Assembly (NCBI RefSeq): GCF_029589055.1
Contig: NZ_JARQZP010000007.1
Coordinates: forward strand, 1,922,001-1,986,000
Direction of reading: 5' to 3'
Length of the DNA: 64,000 nucleotides
DNA from: Vibrio hannami
Lineage (GTDB): Bacteria; Pseudomonadota; Gammaproteobacteria; Enterobacterales; Vibrionaceae
Positions 7,978-17,512 of this stretch are shown piece by piece. Positions within the stretch are counted from its first letter, which is position 1. Each line of letters opens with the position of its first letter. The translations under genes were made by a program, and so were the position numbers. A model generated the notes under the pieces. That model made no database searches. It had not been told where the DNA came from and saw only the letters and a list, made by a program, of their open reading frames with translations.

Positions 7978-9234
7978 TTAAGGTTTAGGAGGAACATTTA
8001 ATTGCATTTCTGGCTGAATAGCTCTGCGATAGCGCAATTTGCTTACAATAAACCAGATAACCAGCCCTAATAAGATCACCACCAGATTACCAATCAAAAT
8101 CAGCAGCAAACTGTCCGTGCGAACTTCTTCACGGTCGCGCTGAATTCTTTCGATCTCAAGCTGTTTTTTCTTCTCTTCCTGTAGCTTAAGAAACTCTTCT
8201 GTGGTTTTTTCAACATCCACCTGAGCCATAACGCTAAAGCCAGACTCTGGAATATTAATCATTAACTCACGCTGAAATGCTCCTTCAGTCGCATAAACTG
8301 TTCCCTTCCATGTGTGCTTGCCTGGTGTTGGATCATTGGGAAGGAAGAACTCTGTAATCAGGCTATCTTCCGCTACGGTGCTTTGTGTAAGAATCTGGCG
8401 TTCATCTGGCGTGGTTTGCTCTATGTTCACGGCAAGAGACCCAGGCACCACCATACCTTGCTCGCCGGTAACGATCATATTATGACCTTTCTCGTCTTCG
8501 CGAGATTGAAGGAAGTTAACTGCAACCGGTGAGGGATAAACCAGGACATCCTGCTCTTCGACCCTTAGGAACACGCCGTTTTCAGTAGAAATTCTGGCGC
8601 GATATTTACCTGGTTCTACTGTCACCGGAAGATCAACTGTGAACACACCATCACCAGAGACTTCGTCTAATCCTTCTCCGTTATCTAAAAACCTGCCGAG
8701 TACAAACTTACTCGGTATCTGTTCTTCAGCTAATAGCTCCTCATCTTCGACAAAAGATCTGAACTCAACCTTCAGGGCAACCTTATTCAGGAACTCAGGG
8801 AGAAGTAAAGGCTTTCCGTTATGCAATAATCGGGCAGTAAATTTCAGGACTTCGTTCTGGTAGAGTCGTTTAGGAAATATATCAACGTCTAAAGAAACAT
8901 CTGTAAGGAGTGTGATGTTATTGGCCGGAGTGACCTTACCTACCGCTTGCCAAGGTCCTGGCATAGGGTTAGTCACAGAAATGATGTCCATATCTGAATC
9001 AGAGTACCAGGACACATTATCAGGAAACTGCCAGACATAATATTTAACGCCATCCGGGCGGACGAGAATCACCGAGCGAGAGAGCTGTTCCCGGTGAATC
9101 ATAAATGTAATTTGATCGATTCGAGGATCAACTCTGAAGCGGTTATCCAGTATCGAAAATGTCGATTCTTCTGTTTCAGCAATTGAAAAAGCACTTGCCA
9201 GTAAGCCAAGTACCAAACACAGAATCCTCAACAT
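7978..9234 (-). CDS. TIGR03503-type exported, membrane-anchored protein
   Basis: 418 residues: a signal peptide (about 1-19), a long periplasmic part rich in beta-strand-like sequence, a charged helical stretch with many Glu, Lys and Arg near 345-370, one membrane segment near 375-400 and a short basic cytoplasmic tail. This matches the TIGR03503 family seen beside dnaQ in marine gamma-proteobacteria; function is unknown. It starts 15 bases after the dnaQ stop, suggesting co-transcription. The periplasmic part resembles secreted-adhesin-like sandwiches, but I cannot assign a role. Confidence 0.7.
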   Translation of the reverse strand: MLRILCLVLGLLASAFSIAETEESTFSILDNRFRVDPRIDQITFMIHREQLSRSVILVRPDGVKYYVWQFPDNVSWYSDSDMDIISVTNPMPGPWQAVGKVTPANNITLLTDVSLDVDIFPKRLYQNEVLKFTARLLHNGKPLLLPEFLNKVALKVEFRSFVEDEELLAEEQIPSKFVLGRFLDNGEGLDEVSGDGVFTVDLPVTVEPGKYRARISTENGVFLRVEEQDVLVYPSPVAVNFLQSREDEKGHNMIVTGEQGMVVPGSLAVNIEQTTPDERQILTQSTVAEDSLITEFFLPNDPTPGKHTWKGTVYATEGAFQRELMINIPESGFSVMAQVDVEKTTEEFLKLQEEKKKQLEIERIQRDREEVRTDSLLLILIGNLVVILLGLVIWFIVSKLRYRRAIQPEMQLNVPPKP

Positions 9235-9249
9235 AGTTGCTCCTCTTGA

Positions 9250-9993
9250 TTACTGCCTCCAGAGACAGTTTCCGCCTTTTTCTACAATATCCAAACGCTT
9301 ATGATGCTCTTCTAGTTCATCGGCAGATGCCCTTAAAACCTTTAGAGCTTTTCTTCCTGCAACGGCGCGTTTTATCATTTCGGAACCAGCATCACCACCT
9401 GACTGCGATTGCGCGTTAAACTGCAGTGATGTTTGCCCACCTGTCATCAACAGATAAACATCAGCTAGGATCTCGGCATCGAGCAATGCTCCGTGGAGGG
9501 TTCGGTGCGAGTTATCTATGCCATACCGGTCACACAAAACATCAAGGTTGTTTCGTTTGCCAGGGAAGATTTTCTTCGCCATGGCCAATGTATCGGTGAC
9601 CTTACAGTACTTATCCGTCGTACCAATCGATGGATCCAGCTTTGAAAACTCGTAATCCATAAAGCCGGTATCGAAGGGCGCGTTGTGAGCAACGAGTTCT
9701 GCCCCATCGATAAACTCAAGAAACTCTTTATGAATATCAGCATATATTGGCTTATCGGTAAGAAATTCATCGGTTATACCGTGGACTTCTATTGCGTCTG
9801 GCTGGATTTCCCTATCTGGCTTTATGTAACAGTGAAAGTGCCTGCCGGTAAGCTTACGGTTAACTATCTCTACCGCACCAATTTCAATGATCCTGTGCCC
9901 CATATAATGCGGGCCGCCTTCTCTGTTCATACCGGTTGTTTCGGTATCGAGAACCACTATTCTATCGTGCTGTAAATTGCTGCTGGTATTCAT
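9250..9993 (-). CDS. dnaQ: DNA polymerase III epsilon subunit, 3'-5' proofreading exonuclease
   Basis: 247 residues. The DEDDh exonuclease motifs are in order: ExoI VLDTETTGMN near residue 14, ExoII around VAHNAPFDTGFMDYE and ExoIII HRTLHGALLDAEILADVYL with the catalytic His. The C-terminal tail, which binds the alpha subunit, is present. It is divergent from rnhA with a 54-base gap, the arrangement known in E. coli. Confidence 0.97.
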   Translation of the reverse strand: MNTSSNLQHDRIVVLDTETTGMNREGGPHYMGHRIIEIGAVEIVNRKLTGRHFHCYIKPDREIQPDAIEVHGITDEFLTDKPIYADIHKEFLEFIDGAELVAHNAPFDTGFMDYEFSKLDPSIGTTDKYCKVTDTLAMAKKIFPGKRNNLDVLCDRYGIDNSHRTLHGALLDAEILADVYLLMTGGQTSLQFNAQSQSGGDAGSEMIKRAVAGRKALKVLRASADELEEHHKRLDIVEKGGNCLWRQ

Positions 9994-10047
9994 ATTGGTA
10001 TATGTGTAAGACTATATTGATTGTGTTTTACTAAATGATATCAAATC

Positions 10048-10515
10048 ATGACAAAACTGGTTGAAGTTTTCACCGACGGTTCTTGCCTGGGAAATCCCGG
10101 CCCCGGCGGTTATGGCATTGTACTCAGATATAAGCAAACTGAGAAACAGATTGCTAAAGGTTTTCGCTTAACAACAAATAACCGTATGGAGATGATGGCG
10201 GCCGTCGTTGCATTGCGAACCCTAAAAGAACCGTGTCACGTCGTTCTTACCACAGATAGCCAATATGTTCGTCAGGGTATTACTCAGTGGATTCATAACT
10301 GGAAAAAGCGTGGCTGGAAAACAGCGGATAAAAAACCTGTAAAAAACGCCGACCTATGGAAAGAGTTAGATGCAGAAACTGCACGCCATCAGGTTGACTG
10401 GAAGTGGGTAAAAGGCCACGCAGGTCATAGAGAGAACGAAATCTGTGACGAAATTGCTCGCGCTGCTGCTGAATCCCCTACTGAAGAAGATACGGGCTAT
10501 GAGGCTCAGGCTTAA
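10048..10515 (+). CDS. rnhA: Ribonuclease HI
   Basis: Cuts the RNA strand of RNA-DNA hybrids. 155 residues. Catalytic acids are visible in FTDGSCLGNPGPGGYG (Asp), TNNRMEMMAAV (Glu), TTDSQYVRQGI (Asp) and ENEICDEIAR (Asp); the basic handle KKRGWKTADKKPVKNADLW is present. Its 3' end overlaps the facing methyltransferase gene by four bases. Confidence 0.97.
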   Translation: MTKLVEVFTDGSCLGNPGPGGYGIVLRYKQTEKQIAKGFRLTTNNRMEMMAAVVALRTLKEPCHVVLTTDSQYVRQGITQWIHNWKKRGWKTADKKPVKNADLWKELDAETARHQVDWKWVKGHAGHRENEICDEIARAAAESPTEEDTGYEAQA

Positions 10516-11273
10516 TGCATATTGATTTCTTGGGGTAGCTCTACCCCGAACTTTTGCTCACCGATTCGGTAATTCAATCCCACAGTAGATAGTTTTCGCT
10601 TTAACTTCCAGTGTGGTTTTATCGGTTTCAACGGATAAGTCCTCTTTCTGGCAACAATAAAATATAAACTGCCAAAGCAGGTGGACCACTCTCCAAGGCT
10701 ATTTTCCAACCATGTCCAGAATGGGTGTTTCATAGGGAATACCGCATACTTGTCGCAATGTACGACTTCGTAGTTAAGTAAACCAAGCCAGTCCCGAATT
10801 CTGTTTGGTGTAAACATTCTTCCACTCCATGGAAGATTGTTCTTCCTCCACGGCATAAAGCTAGCCACTCCTGTAAAGCTAATGGGATTAAAACCCGTAA
10901 TAACAAGATACCCATCATCCACCATTACCCGATCAACTTCCCTGAGCAAACGGTGAGGGTCATTGCAGTAATCAAGCTGGTGAGCCAGGAGAACAACATC
11001 AATACTCTTCTCCAGAAACGGCAAATAATAAGCATCGGCAACAATATTTCGTAAAGGATTCACAATATCCAGACTAACCTGGTGTTGAATGTTGCACGTA
11101 CAACTGGCAATCTCACAACTTAACCCACCAAGTTTAAGCATGTGATAACCAAATAGCTTCGGACACCACTCATCTAACCGGGTTTGAATCGACTCAGATA
11201 CCCAGTTGCCATTTTTTAGTTGCTGCCATGAGTGAGGCTGTTTGATTTTCCGTGACGTACGAGCTGGTTTCAT
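10512..11273 (-). CDS. yafS: SAM-dependent methyltransferase (YafS-like, class I)
   Basis: 253 residues. A methyltransferase type-11-like core: CEIASCTC in the weak motif-I position, NIVADAYYLPFLEKSIDVVLLAHQLDY for motifs II-III and LLREVDRVMVDDGYLVITGFNP for the later strands. The N-terminus is basic. The E. coli neighbourhood yafS-rnhA-dnaQ-gloB supports the YafS label. Substrate unknown. It is divergent from gloB. Confidence 0.8.
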   Translation of the reverse strand: MKPARTSRKIKQPHSWQQLKNGNWVSESIQTRLDEWCPKLFGYHMLKLGGLSCEIASCTCNIQHQVSLDIVNPLRNIVADAYYLPFLEKSIDVVLLAHQLDYCNDPHRLLREVDRVMVDDGYLVITGFNPISFTGVASFMPWRKNNLPWSGRMFTPNRIRDWLGLLNYEVVHCDKYAVFPMKHPFWTWLENSLGEWSTCFGSLYFIVARKRTYPLKPIKPHWKLKRKLSTVGLNYRIGEQKFGVELPQEINMH

Positions 11274-11305
11274 TAATACCTCAACAATTTGCTGGAGAGC
11301 GAAAT

Positions 11306-12064
11306 ATGTTAACCATCAAAAGCATACCTGCATTTAACGATAATTACATCTGGCTGATTCACAATAGCACAGAAGCATGCGCGGTTGTTGACCCTGGAGA
11401 TGCAGCGCCAGTGCTTAGTTATATTGAAGAGCATGGTTTAACGCTGGAGGCTATTCTACTCACTCACCATCACAATGATCATACTGGTGGTGTCGCTGCC
11501 CTGCATCGCGCTTTCCCTCAGGTAAAAATCGTTGGCCCTAAGAATGACGCGATCGCAAACCTTACTCATAGTATGTCTGAAGGGGACCAACTTTCCCTGT
11601 TTGACGTTACATTTTCTGTGTTAGACCTGCCGGGACACACCAACGGACATATCGGTTTTTTCGGCGACAACAAACTGTTTTGCGGAGATGTTCTGTTTTC
11701 CGCAGGCTGTGGCAGAATCTTTGAAGGAACAACGGAGCAGATGTTTGATTCGGTAAACAAGATTTCTGCCTTACCAGATTCAACCGAAATCTACTGCGCT
11801 CATGAATACACAGCTTCAAATATCGTATTTGCACTCGCGGCCGAGCCTGATAACAGACAACTGCAACTATACCGGGATGAAGTACAACAACTGCGTTCTC
11901 AGCAAAAATCGACCATTCCAACCTCTCTGTTGCGCGAAAAAAGCGTTAATCCGTTTCTTCGGACAACGGAGCCCACTATCATCCAATCTGTCAGTAATCG
12001 TACTAAAGACAACTCTCCAATTGAGATCTTTGCAGCATTACGACAATGGAAAAACGATTTTTGA
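11306..12064 (+). CDS. gloB: Hydroxyacylglutathione hydrolase (glyoxalase II)
   Basis: Hydrolyses S-D-lactoylglutathione to lactate and glutathione in methylglyoxal detoxification. 252 residues from ATG 11306, which has GGAGAG upstream; the frame is open back to 11252, but that start lies inside the divergent gene's 5' end. The metallo-beta-lactamase motif LTHHHNDHTGG and later ligands (DLPGHTNGH, FCGDVLF, YCAHEYTASN) are intact. Confidence 0.96.
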   Translation: MLTIKSIPAFNDNYIWLIHNSTEACAVVDPGDAAPVLSYIEEHGLTLEAILLTHHHNDHTGGVAALHRAFPQVKIVGPKNDAIANLTHSMSEGDQLSLFDVTFSVLDLPGHTNGHIGFFGDNKLFCGDVLFSAGCGRIFEGTTEQMFDSVNKISALPDSTEIYCAHEYTASNIVFALAAEPDNRQLQLYRDEVQQLRSQQKSTIPTSLLREKSVNPFLRTTEPTIIQSVSNRTKDNSPIEIFAALRQWKNDF

Positions 12065-12135
12065 TGGCTATCGACTTGTCTGCTGTTACTGCTAGAAGTA
12101 TTATCACTGGCTATTTTTTACAAAGGTGTTAGTAA

Positions 12136-13725
12136 ATGAAACGAGTGTTTAGTTGGGCTCTTCTGCTGTTTTTAGCAGGTTGCCAGACGACCCAACAAGA
12201 TAGTGTCGCAACTGATGAGATGAACCCTATTTCGTCCTCAGTTGAGGAAACTACGGCTAGTAGTAAAGAAGAGCCAACTGAAGAGACGCTCAATTCATCT
12301 GCTGTTAGTGCTGTTGATAAACAACCAGAGGCCACCCCCTGGAATCAGGAAGATATTTGGAACCGCATTGGTATGCAGCTCAACATGCCAATACCGGAAC
12401 AGAAGAAAGTCGATTACTACCGCAACTGGTATATCAAACACCCCAACCACCTAAGAGCAGTATCCCAACGCGCAGAGTCGTTCTTATACCTCATCGTTGA
12501 AGAGATTGAAAACCGTCACCTTCCTCTGGAGCTAGCGCTTCTTCCTATCGTTGAAAGTTCATTCGACCCATTCGCCTATTCCCATGGCAGCGCAGCTGGC
12601 TTATGGCAGTTTGTACCGGGAACAGGACGTATGTATGGGCTGGATCAGAACTACTGGTACGACGGCCGAAGAGACGTAAAAGCAGCCACAAGCGCGGCAC
12701 TTGACTACCTTGAGAGTTTAAACAAGAGATTTGAAGGAAACTGGAACCATGCTATTGCCGCCTATAACAGTGGTGGTGGAAGAGTTTCCCGCGCGATTAG
12801 GAAAAATGTAAACGCAGGTAAGCCCACCGATTTTTTCTCATTGGATCTCCCTAAAGAAACCAGTGGATATGTGCCTAAGCTGCTTGCGCTGGCTGACATT
12901 GTAAAGAATCAGGAAAAATATGGTGTAGCGATCCCACCAATTGCCAACAAGCAGGTTGTTGAACAGGTTGACCCTGGAGAGCAACTAGATATCGCAGTAG
13001 CCGCGGCTTATGCCGGAATGACAGTAGGCGACCTACAAAAACTTAATCCTGCATACAACCAATGGGCGACACCACCAGAAGGCCCTCACTATTTTCTGCT
13101 GCCACTAGAGAGAACGGATGTTTTTGCCGCAAAAGCGGAAGAAAATCGAGGTAAAGGTGTTCGCGTGGTTCGCTATAAAGTGAAGTCAGGCGACTCACTG
13201 AGTGTCATTGCTAAAAAACACAAAACCACCAGCGATACCATCCGTACCGTGAACAACCTCAACGGGAGCTTTATCCGTGCAGGACAGCACCTGATGATTC
13301 CTGTATCAAGTAAAGGCGATGATGCTTATGTATTCAGCGCACAAAATCGCCTTCAGAAGACGCAGTCTGTTGCTCGTGGAAAGTACAAAGTAACTCATAC
13401 TGTATCTAAAGGTGATAGTTTGTGGACTATCGCGCGTAAACATAAGGTTTCACACCAGTCTTTGGCAAAGTGGAACGGAATGGGTCCAAGAGATACTCTT
13501 CGCATTGGTCAGAAGTTGGTAATATGGAAGAACGGCAGCGAGGGCTCTATCATTCGCACTGTTCATTACAAGGTTCGCAACGGTGATACTTTAAGTGGTA
13601 TCGCTAGCAAGTTCCGGGTTAAAACCGCTGACATCGTTAAATGGAATAATCTGAACAAGAGCAGATATATTAAGCCAGGCCAGCAAATTAAGCTTTATGT
13701 TGATGTCACTAAGGTAAGTGTATGA
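12136..13725 (+). CDS. mltD: Membrane-bound lytic murein transglycosylase D
   Basis: 529 residues. A lipoprotein signal with lipobox FLAGC ending at Cys19, a Ser/Thr/Glu-rich linker, an SLT domain with the catalytic Glu in LPIVESSFDPFAYS and the AAYNSGGGRV motif, then three LysM repeats (near 347-390, 415-458 and 475-520) for peptidoglycan binding. It cleaves glycan strands to 1,6-anhydro ends in the periplasm. The stop overlaps the start of the YIP1 gene (ATGA), so the two are translationally coupled. Confidence 0.96.
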   Translation: MKRVFSWALLLFLAGCQTTQQDSVATDEMNPISSSVEETTASSKEEPTEETLNSSAVSAVDKQPEATPWNQEDIWNRIGMQLNMPIPEQKKVDYYRNWYIKHPNHLRAVSQRAESFLYLIVEEIENRHLPLELALLPIVESSFDPFAYSHGSAAGLWQFVPGTGRMYGLDQNYWYDGRRDVKAATSAALDYLESLNKRFEGNWNHAIAAYNSGGGRVSRAIRKNVNAGKPTDFFSLDLPKETSGYVPKLLALADIVKNQEKYGVAIPPIANKQVVEQVDPGEQLDIAVAAAYAGMTVGDLQKLNPAYNQWATPPEGPHYFLLPLERTDVFAAKAEENRGKGVRVVRYKVKSGDSLSVIAKKHKTTSDTIRTVNNLNGSFIRAGQHLMIPVSSKGDDAYVFSAQNRLQKTQSVARGKYKVTHTVSKGDSLWTIARKHKVSHQSLAKWNGMGPRDTLRIGQKLVIWKNGSEGSIIRTVHYKVRNGDTLSGIASKFRVKTADIVKWNNLNKSRYIKPGQQIKLYVDVTKVSV

Positions 13726-14411
13726 TTGTCCCCTCTCGTAATCCTTTAATTATGATGCTCGATATTTTTCGGGCACCTATGTCTTGCTTCTCTGCTTTGT
13801 ACCAAAGAGGAATGTGGGGCTGGATTATTTATATCATTCTTATTTTAAGCCCTTTTGCTTTCTGGGGGTCGTATTTCGATATTGTCGATTTTGAATGGCT
13901 TAAGTCTAACATGACACAGCAACTGGCTATCGTGGCTCCGGACCAAATCGATCTACTTGATAAAGACACCCTTATGGCGAGCGAAATATTGGGTGATATC
14001 TTTAACCGTACTATTGTTATCGCTCTGCTTGCCTTTTGGTTTTTACTGGCGACGAAACCTAGCCAGTACAACTTCGGCTACTGGAAATGGCTAGGGGCAA
14101 GCTCGGTTATTCTGTTCCCTGCGGTTCTGGGAGATTTTGCAAGCTATGTAAGCCTTTTGGTTAATCATGGACAGGTGATGTCATACGCAGCGGATTTGAA
14201 TAGCCTTAATGGCTTGCTCAAGCTACCAATGACAAGTGAATGGTCTGCTTTTGCCAGCTCACTACCTCTGTTACTACCCTGGTATATTGTTTTGAGCTAT
14301 TCAGCAATTGGCGCATGGACCGAGTTTAACAAGACACAAGCGCTAAAAATTGCTGTTTTACCCTGGGTCAGCTTCTACCTATTCTGGGGGCTTTCCATCG
14401 CTTTGTTTTAA
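13722..14411 (+). CDS. YIP1 family inner-membrane protein
   Basis: 229 residues with about five hydrophobic segments (WIIYIILILSPFAFWGSYF, ALLAFWFLLATKP, WLGASSVILFPAVL, LLLPWYIVLSYSAIGAW, VLPWVSFYLFWGLSIALF). This layout fits the bacterial YIP1/DUF1282-like family. Overlap with mltD by an ATGA suggests joint expression, perhaps for envelope upkeep, but function is unknown. Confidence 0.65.
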   Translation: MIVPSRNPLIMMLDIFRAPMSCFSALYQRGMWGWIIYIILILSPFAFWGSYFDIVDFEWLKSNMTQQLAIVAPDQIDLLDKDTLMASEILGDIFNRTIVIALLAFWFLLATKPSQYNFGYWKWLGASSVILFPAVLGDFASYVSLLVNHGQVMSYAADLNSLNGLLKLPMTSEWSAFASSLPLLLPWYIVLSYSAIGAWTEFNKTQALKIAVLPWVSFYLFWGLSIALF

Positions 14412-14448
14412 GAAGCACTGCCTTGTTTAAGAAACGCTGTCTTGTTTA
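14410..14448 (+). repeat. Tandem pair of imperfect 19-base units
   Basis: AAGAAGCACTGCCTTGTTT is followed directly by AAGAAACGCTGTCTTGTTT in the short gap between the convergent YIP1 and yafD genes. No hairpin or T tract is obvious. Confidence 0.5.
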
Positions 14449-14459
14449 AAAGCAAAGCC

Positions 14460-15320
14460 TCAAAGCGTCGAATCCGTTCTGAATTGAACCAGGATAGGAT
14501 TATGGTCAGAAGCGTCCGTTACGGGCGCTTTTGCTTTAATAAGCGTTAGGTTTTTATAGTAGACATGATCCAGAGGCAATCCATTGATAAAGGTCTTTCT
14601 GTTATCGGGAGTGTAAACAACCTCCTTTAACTGAAGAGCCGCAGCAATATTTTCCAGCTCTTTCAGCCGCTCTCCACTCCAGGTGTTAAAGTCTCCAGCC
14701 AGAATCAGTGGCCCCTGATGCTTGCTCACCGCCTGTTTCAGCACTTCAAGCTGTCTGTGGAACGTCTCTGTGCCAATAGTAAAGTTAACAGCATGCACGT
14801 TAATCACAGCAAGCTCCTGGCCATTATTCAGAGGATAACGAGTATAGAGCGCGGATTTTGGCAATCTGAGAAGCGGTTCTTTCTCAATGTATGCACAGGC
14901 CTGTTGGGGCAAGCTAGCAGATAAGCTAATTACCCCTGCACTGGTATCAAAAACATCAAAAGCCCTCACCAGATTGCTATCCCAGTTCCTCGAAGCGATC
15001 CACTCCTTAAGATCATCGGTAAGGCTCGCCTCCTGCAACAACAGTAATTGTGCATTATTAGCGTATGTCGAAAGCTTCTCTAATGCCGTATCACGGTTTT
15101 GCTTGTAGATATTCCATACCAGTAGATTAATGGCACCATCTTCATCCAGAGGTTTTGTCCGAATATTACCAGAGCACTGTTTAGTTTCGCTCCAGTTAGA
15201 GTCATGCTGAACCAAAAGAGAGGCTTGCTCAGGGACTTCAAATACTATCTGGAAAGCTGAAAATACAGTAACCAGAATAATTGCGAAAAATAGGGAAGCT
15301 TGTATCAGGCGTTTTTTCAT
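14460..15320 (-). CDS. yafD: Endonuclease/exonuclease/phosphatase family protein (YafD)
   Basis: 286 residues. An N-terminal hydrophobic anchor (about 5-25) is followed by an EEP-fold domain: LLVWNIYKQN with the metal-binding Asn, LLLQEAS with the catalytic Glu, INVHAVNF, LAGDFNTWS and the final TDASDHNPILV with the Asp-His pair. All expected catalytic motifs are present, so it is probably an active phosphodiesterase; the substrate is unknown. Confidence 0.85.
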   Translation of the reverse strand: MKKRLIQASLFFAIILVTVFSAFQIVFEVPEQASLLVQHDSNWSETKQCSGNIRTKPLDEDGAINLLVWNIYKQNRDTALEKLSTYANNAQLLLLQEASLTDDLKEWIASRNWDSNLVRAFDVFDTSAGVISLSASLPQQACAYIEKEPLLRLPKSALYTRYPLNNGQELAVINVHAVNFTIGTETFHRQLEVLKQAVSKHQGPLILAGDFNTWSGERLKELENIAAALQLKEVVYTPDNRKTFINGLPLDHVYYKNLTLIKAKAPVTDASDHNPILVQFRTDSTL

Positions 15321-15340
15321 TACTTGGACTTACTGAAAAG

Positions 15341-15368
15341 AGAAAGCCCGGTAAATCCGGGCTTTTTT
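15341..15368. terminator. Hairpin terminator between glnB and yafD
   Basis: AAAGCCCGG / CCGGGCTTT stem with loop TAAAT. The T tract is best on the plus strand; the minus side reads TTTCTCTTTT, which should still serve glnB. Confidence 0.65.
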
Positions 15369-15385
15369 GAATATTGGTAACGCTG

Positions 15386-15724
15386 TTAGATTGCGTCTTC
15401 GTCTTCTTCACCAGTACGAATACGAATAACACGTTCAACATTGGTCACGAAAATCTTACCATCACCAATCTTGCCAGTCTGAGCAGTTTCGATAATAGTA
15501 TCGATACATTGATCAACCACGTCCTGGTTCACAACAATTTCCAGCTTAACCTTTGGCAGGAAGTCGACCATGTATTCCGCACCGCGATAAAGCTCGGTGT
15601 GTCCTTTCTGACGACCAAAGCCTTTAACTTCTGAAACTGTCATACCAGTTATGCCAACTTCCGCAAGCGCTTCACGTACGTCATCAAGCTTAAACGGCTT
15701 GATAATGGCTTCAATTTTTTTCAT
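15386..15724 (-). CDS. glnB: Nitrogen regulatory protein P-II
   Basis: 112 residues, full length. The T-loop RGAEYMVDF contains the uridylylated Tyr51, and the C-terminal signature TGKIGDGKIFV is intact. It senses 2-oxoglutarate, ATP and glutamine status and controls NtrB and adenylyltransferase GlnE; its modifying enzyme GlnD is encoded in this window at 38477-41098. Confidence 0.96.
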   Translation of the reverse strand: MKKIEAIIKPFKLDDVREALAEVGITGMTVSEVKGFGRQKGHTELYRGAEYMVDFLPKVKLEIVVNQDVVDQCIDTIIETAQTGKIGDGKIFVTNVERVIRIRTGEEDEDAI

Positions 15725-15821
15725 CTTAATCCCTTAATCTACAACTTATCGCACTATTATTGCTGAAATCTGTTGATTAGCCAATAGTACCAGCCAACTG
15801 TTCTCACTATTAGCGAGCATA

Positions 15822-16136
15822 TTACTTCATGCTAGAATAGTAAGCCGCAACGTTTTCAATATCCTGATCACTTAGCATTGAAGCCTGAGGTTGCATTAGC
15901 ACTGCAAGGCCACCATTTCGCTCTTTGGCTTTGTATGCTTTTAGAGACGAAATAATGTACTGCTCATTCTGGCCCTTAAGATTAGGATATCCAGGAATAA
16001 CAGCGATACCATCAGCTCCATGACACGCCGCACAGATCATGGCTTTAGCTTTACCGGCTTCAGCGTCTCCGGCTGCCAGTGCAGAACCGCTTAGCATACA
16101 TAATCCAATCATTGCTCCAGTTGTTAGTACCTTCAT
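15822..16136 (-). CDS. Small exported monohaem cytochrome c
   Basis: 104 residues: a signal peptide (about 1-21, ending GSALA), the haem-binding CAACH motif near residue 35, and a distal Met in VLMQPQASML. Size and motif spacing fit a class I c-type cytochrome of the c553/c5 kind, a periplasmic electron carrier. Partners cannot be named from the context (glnB and tilS). Confidence 0.88.
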   Translation of the reverse strand: MKVLTTGAMIGLCMLSGSALAAGDAEAGKAKAMICAACHGADGIAVIPGYPNLKGQNEQYIISSLKAYKAKERNGGLAVLMQPQASMLSDQDIENVAAYYSSMK

Positions 16137-16183
16137 TGCTATCTTCCTTTTTGCTTCATTTTGCTTTATTCAAGAGCCTTAAC

Positions 16184-17500
16184 TCATTGATTCGTTTTAT
16201 TCCATACTAATTCACAATCATTGCCGCTAAAAGCTTTATCTACAAATAATCCGACTACTGCAGCAACTCTATCATTGACCATCAAAATAGGTATACGGCG
16301 TCTTTGCCAACTTGGAACACCATATTCCTGAAATAATTTTTTCAGACTTCGACTATGTCCCCTTTCGCATGGATGTGCTGATAATCCTTCAGGATCAAAT
16401 GCGACCCATAGCTTTTCATCCCCTATAGGTAACCTGACAGATCCGCCTTGTTCATGACTCTTTACTTCAAAAGTACCTAAATCATCAGGAAGAGTGACTC
16501 TTTCATTTAAAATCACATCACAGTGCCATTCAGAAATATCACTACTCCTAGGCACCATATAGATTCGATTTTTATAACGACGTAGTTCACCAGAAGCGTA
16601 ATTTAACCTTGGATTTGCATCTTCTTTTGCAAGTGCGACTTCTGTCCAGACTTTCTCAAGCTGCTTCTGAGATGGCATCAGCCACCCGCTCCTGGACAGC
16701 CACATGCGAATTAACTGATTTCTTGCCAACGTACTTTGGTTAGCTAAATATTCAATCGATAGACCAAGATCTTCAGACATCATGCTTCCCAGACGTTCTG
16801 CTAGTAGCTCCTCAATCAAAAGCTCTTGTTGTGAACACAGGTCTGCACTTCTGGAAATAGCATTCTCGATATGAGGCCAGCGCTGCTTAAGAGACGGGAC
16901 GATATTATTGCGCAGAAAGTTTCTATCATACTTATCGTCAGTATTGCTTTCGTCCTCAACCCATTCCAGATTACGTTCATTTGCATAGCGAACAATCTCC
17001 TCTCTGGAACATTGCAGTAATGGCCTGAGTATGCGCCCCTTTTCAAAAGAGGAGATATCAGGCATTGATGATAAGCCTTTGGGACCACTACCCCGCTTTA
17101 ATGCTAATAAAAACGTTTCTGTTTGATCCGATAGGTGCTGCCCGGTAAGAAGCGTATCACCCTCAAAGATATGCTGACCAAGAGCCAGGTAACGCTTATC
17201 TCTGGCTTCCTGCTCGATACTTATCTGGCTACCTAGCTCTAGATTTACGTACTCAGTGGTTAAAGGAATATTAGACTCCTGACACCAGTTTTGGCACTTT
17301 TCTACCCAGCTATCAGCATTGGCACTCAAACCATGGTGTACATGAACAGCTAAATAATTATTGCGAGGATTATTCTGCTTATATTCAGATAAAAGCTGAA
17401 GCATAACCCTAGAGTCCACTCCCCCGCTAAGTGCAAGCACTACGGTTTTACCACGCTGGTGATAGGAGTCCAGTACTGAAGAAAAAGTGGAATAAAGCAA
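16184..17500 (-). CDS. tilS: tRNA(Ile)-lysidine synthase
   Basis: Converts C34 of the CAU-anticodon tRNA-Ile to lysidine, an essential modification. The PP-loop motif VLALSGGVDSRV is near the N-terminus, followed by the HVHHGLSANAD and GQHLSDQTETFLLALKRGSG blocks, then the TilS substrate-binding and C-terminal domains. I place the start at TTG 17500 (438 residues), which has GAGGTA just upstream; ATG 17527 lies inside the loop of the accA terminator, so it is an unlikely start. Confidence 0.9.
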   Translation of the reverse strand: MLYSTFSSVLDSYHQRGKTVVLALSGGVDSRVMLQLLSEYKQNNPRNNYLAVHVHHGLSANADSWVEKCQNWCQESNIPLTTEYVNLELGSQISIEQEARDKRYLALGQHIFEGDTLLTGQHLSDQTETFLLALKRGSGPKGLSSMPDISSFEKGRILRPLLQCSREEIVRYANERNLEWVEDESNTDDKYDRNFLRNNIVPSLKQRWPHIENAISRSADLCSQQELLIEELLAERLGSMMSEDLGLSIEYLANQSTLARNQLIRMWLSRSGWLMPSQKQLEKVWTEVALAKEDANPRLNYASGELRRYKNRIYMVPRSSDISEWHCDVILNERVTLPDDLGTFEVKSHEQGGSVRLPIGDEKLWVAFDPEGLSAHPCERGHSRSLKKLFQEYGVPSWQRRRIPILMVNDRVAAVVGLFVDKAFSGNDCELVWNKTNQ

Positions 17501-17512
17501 AATTACCTCAAT

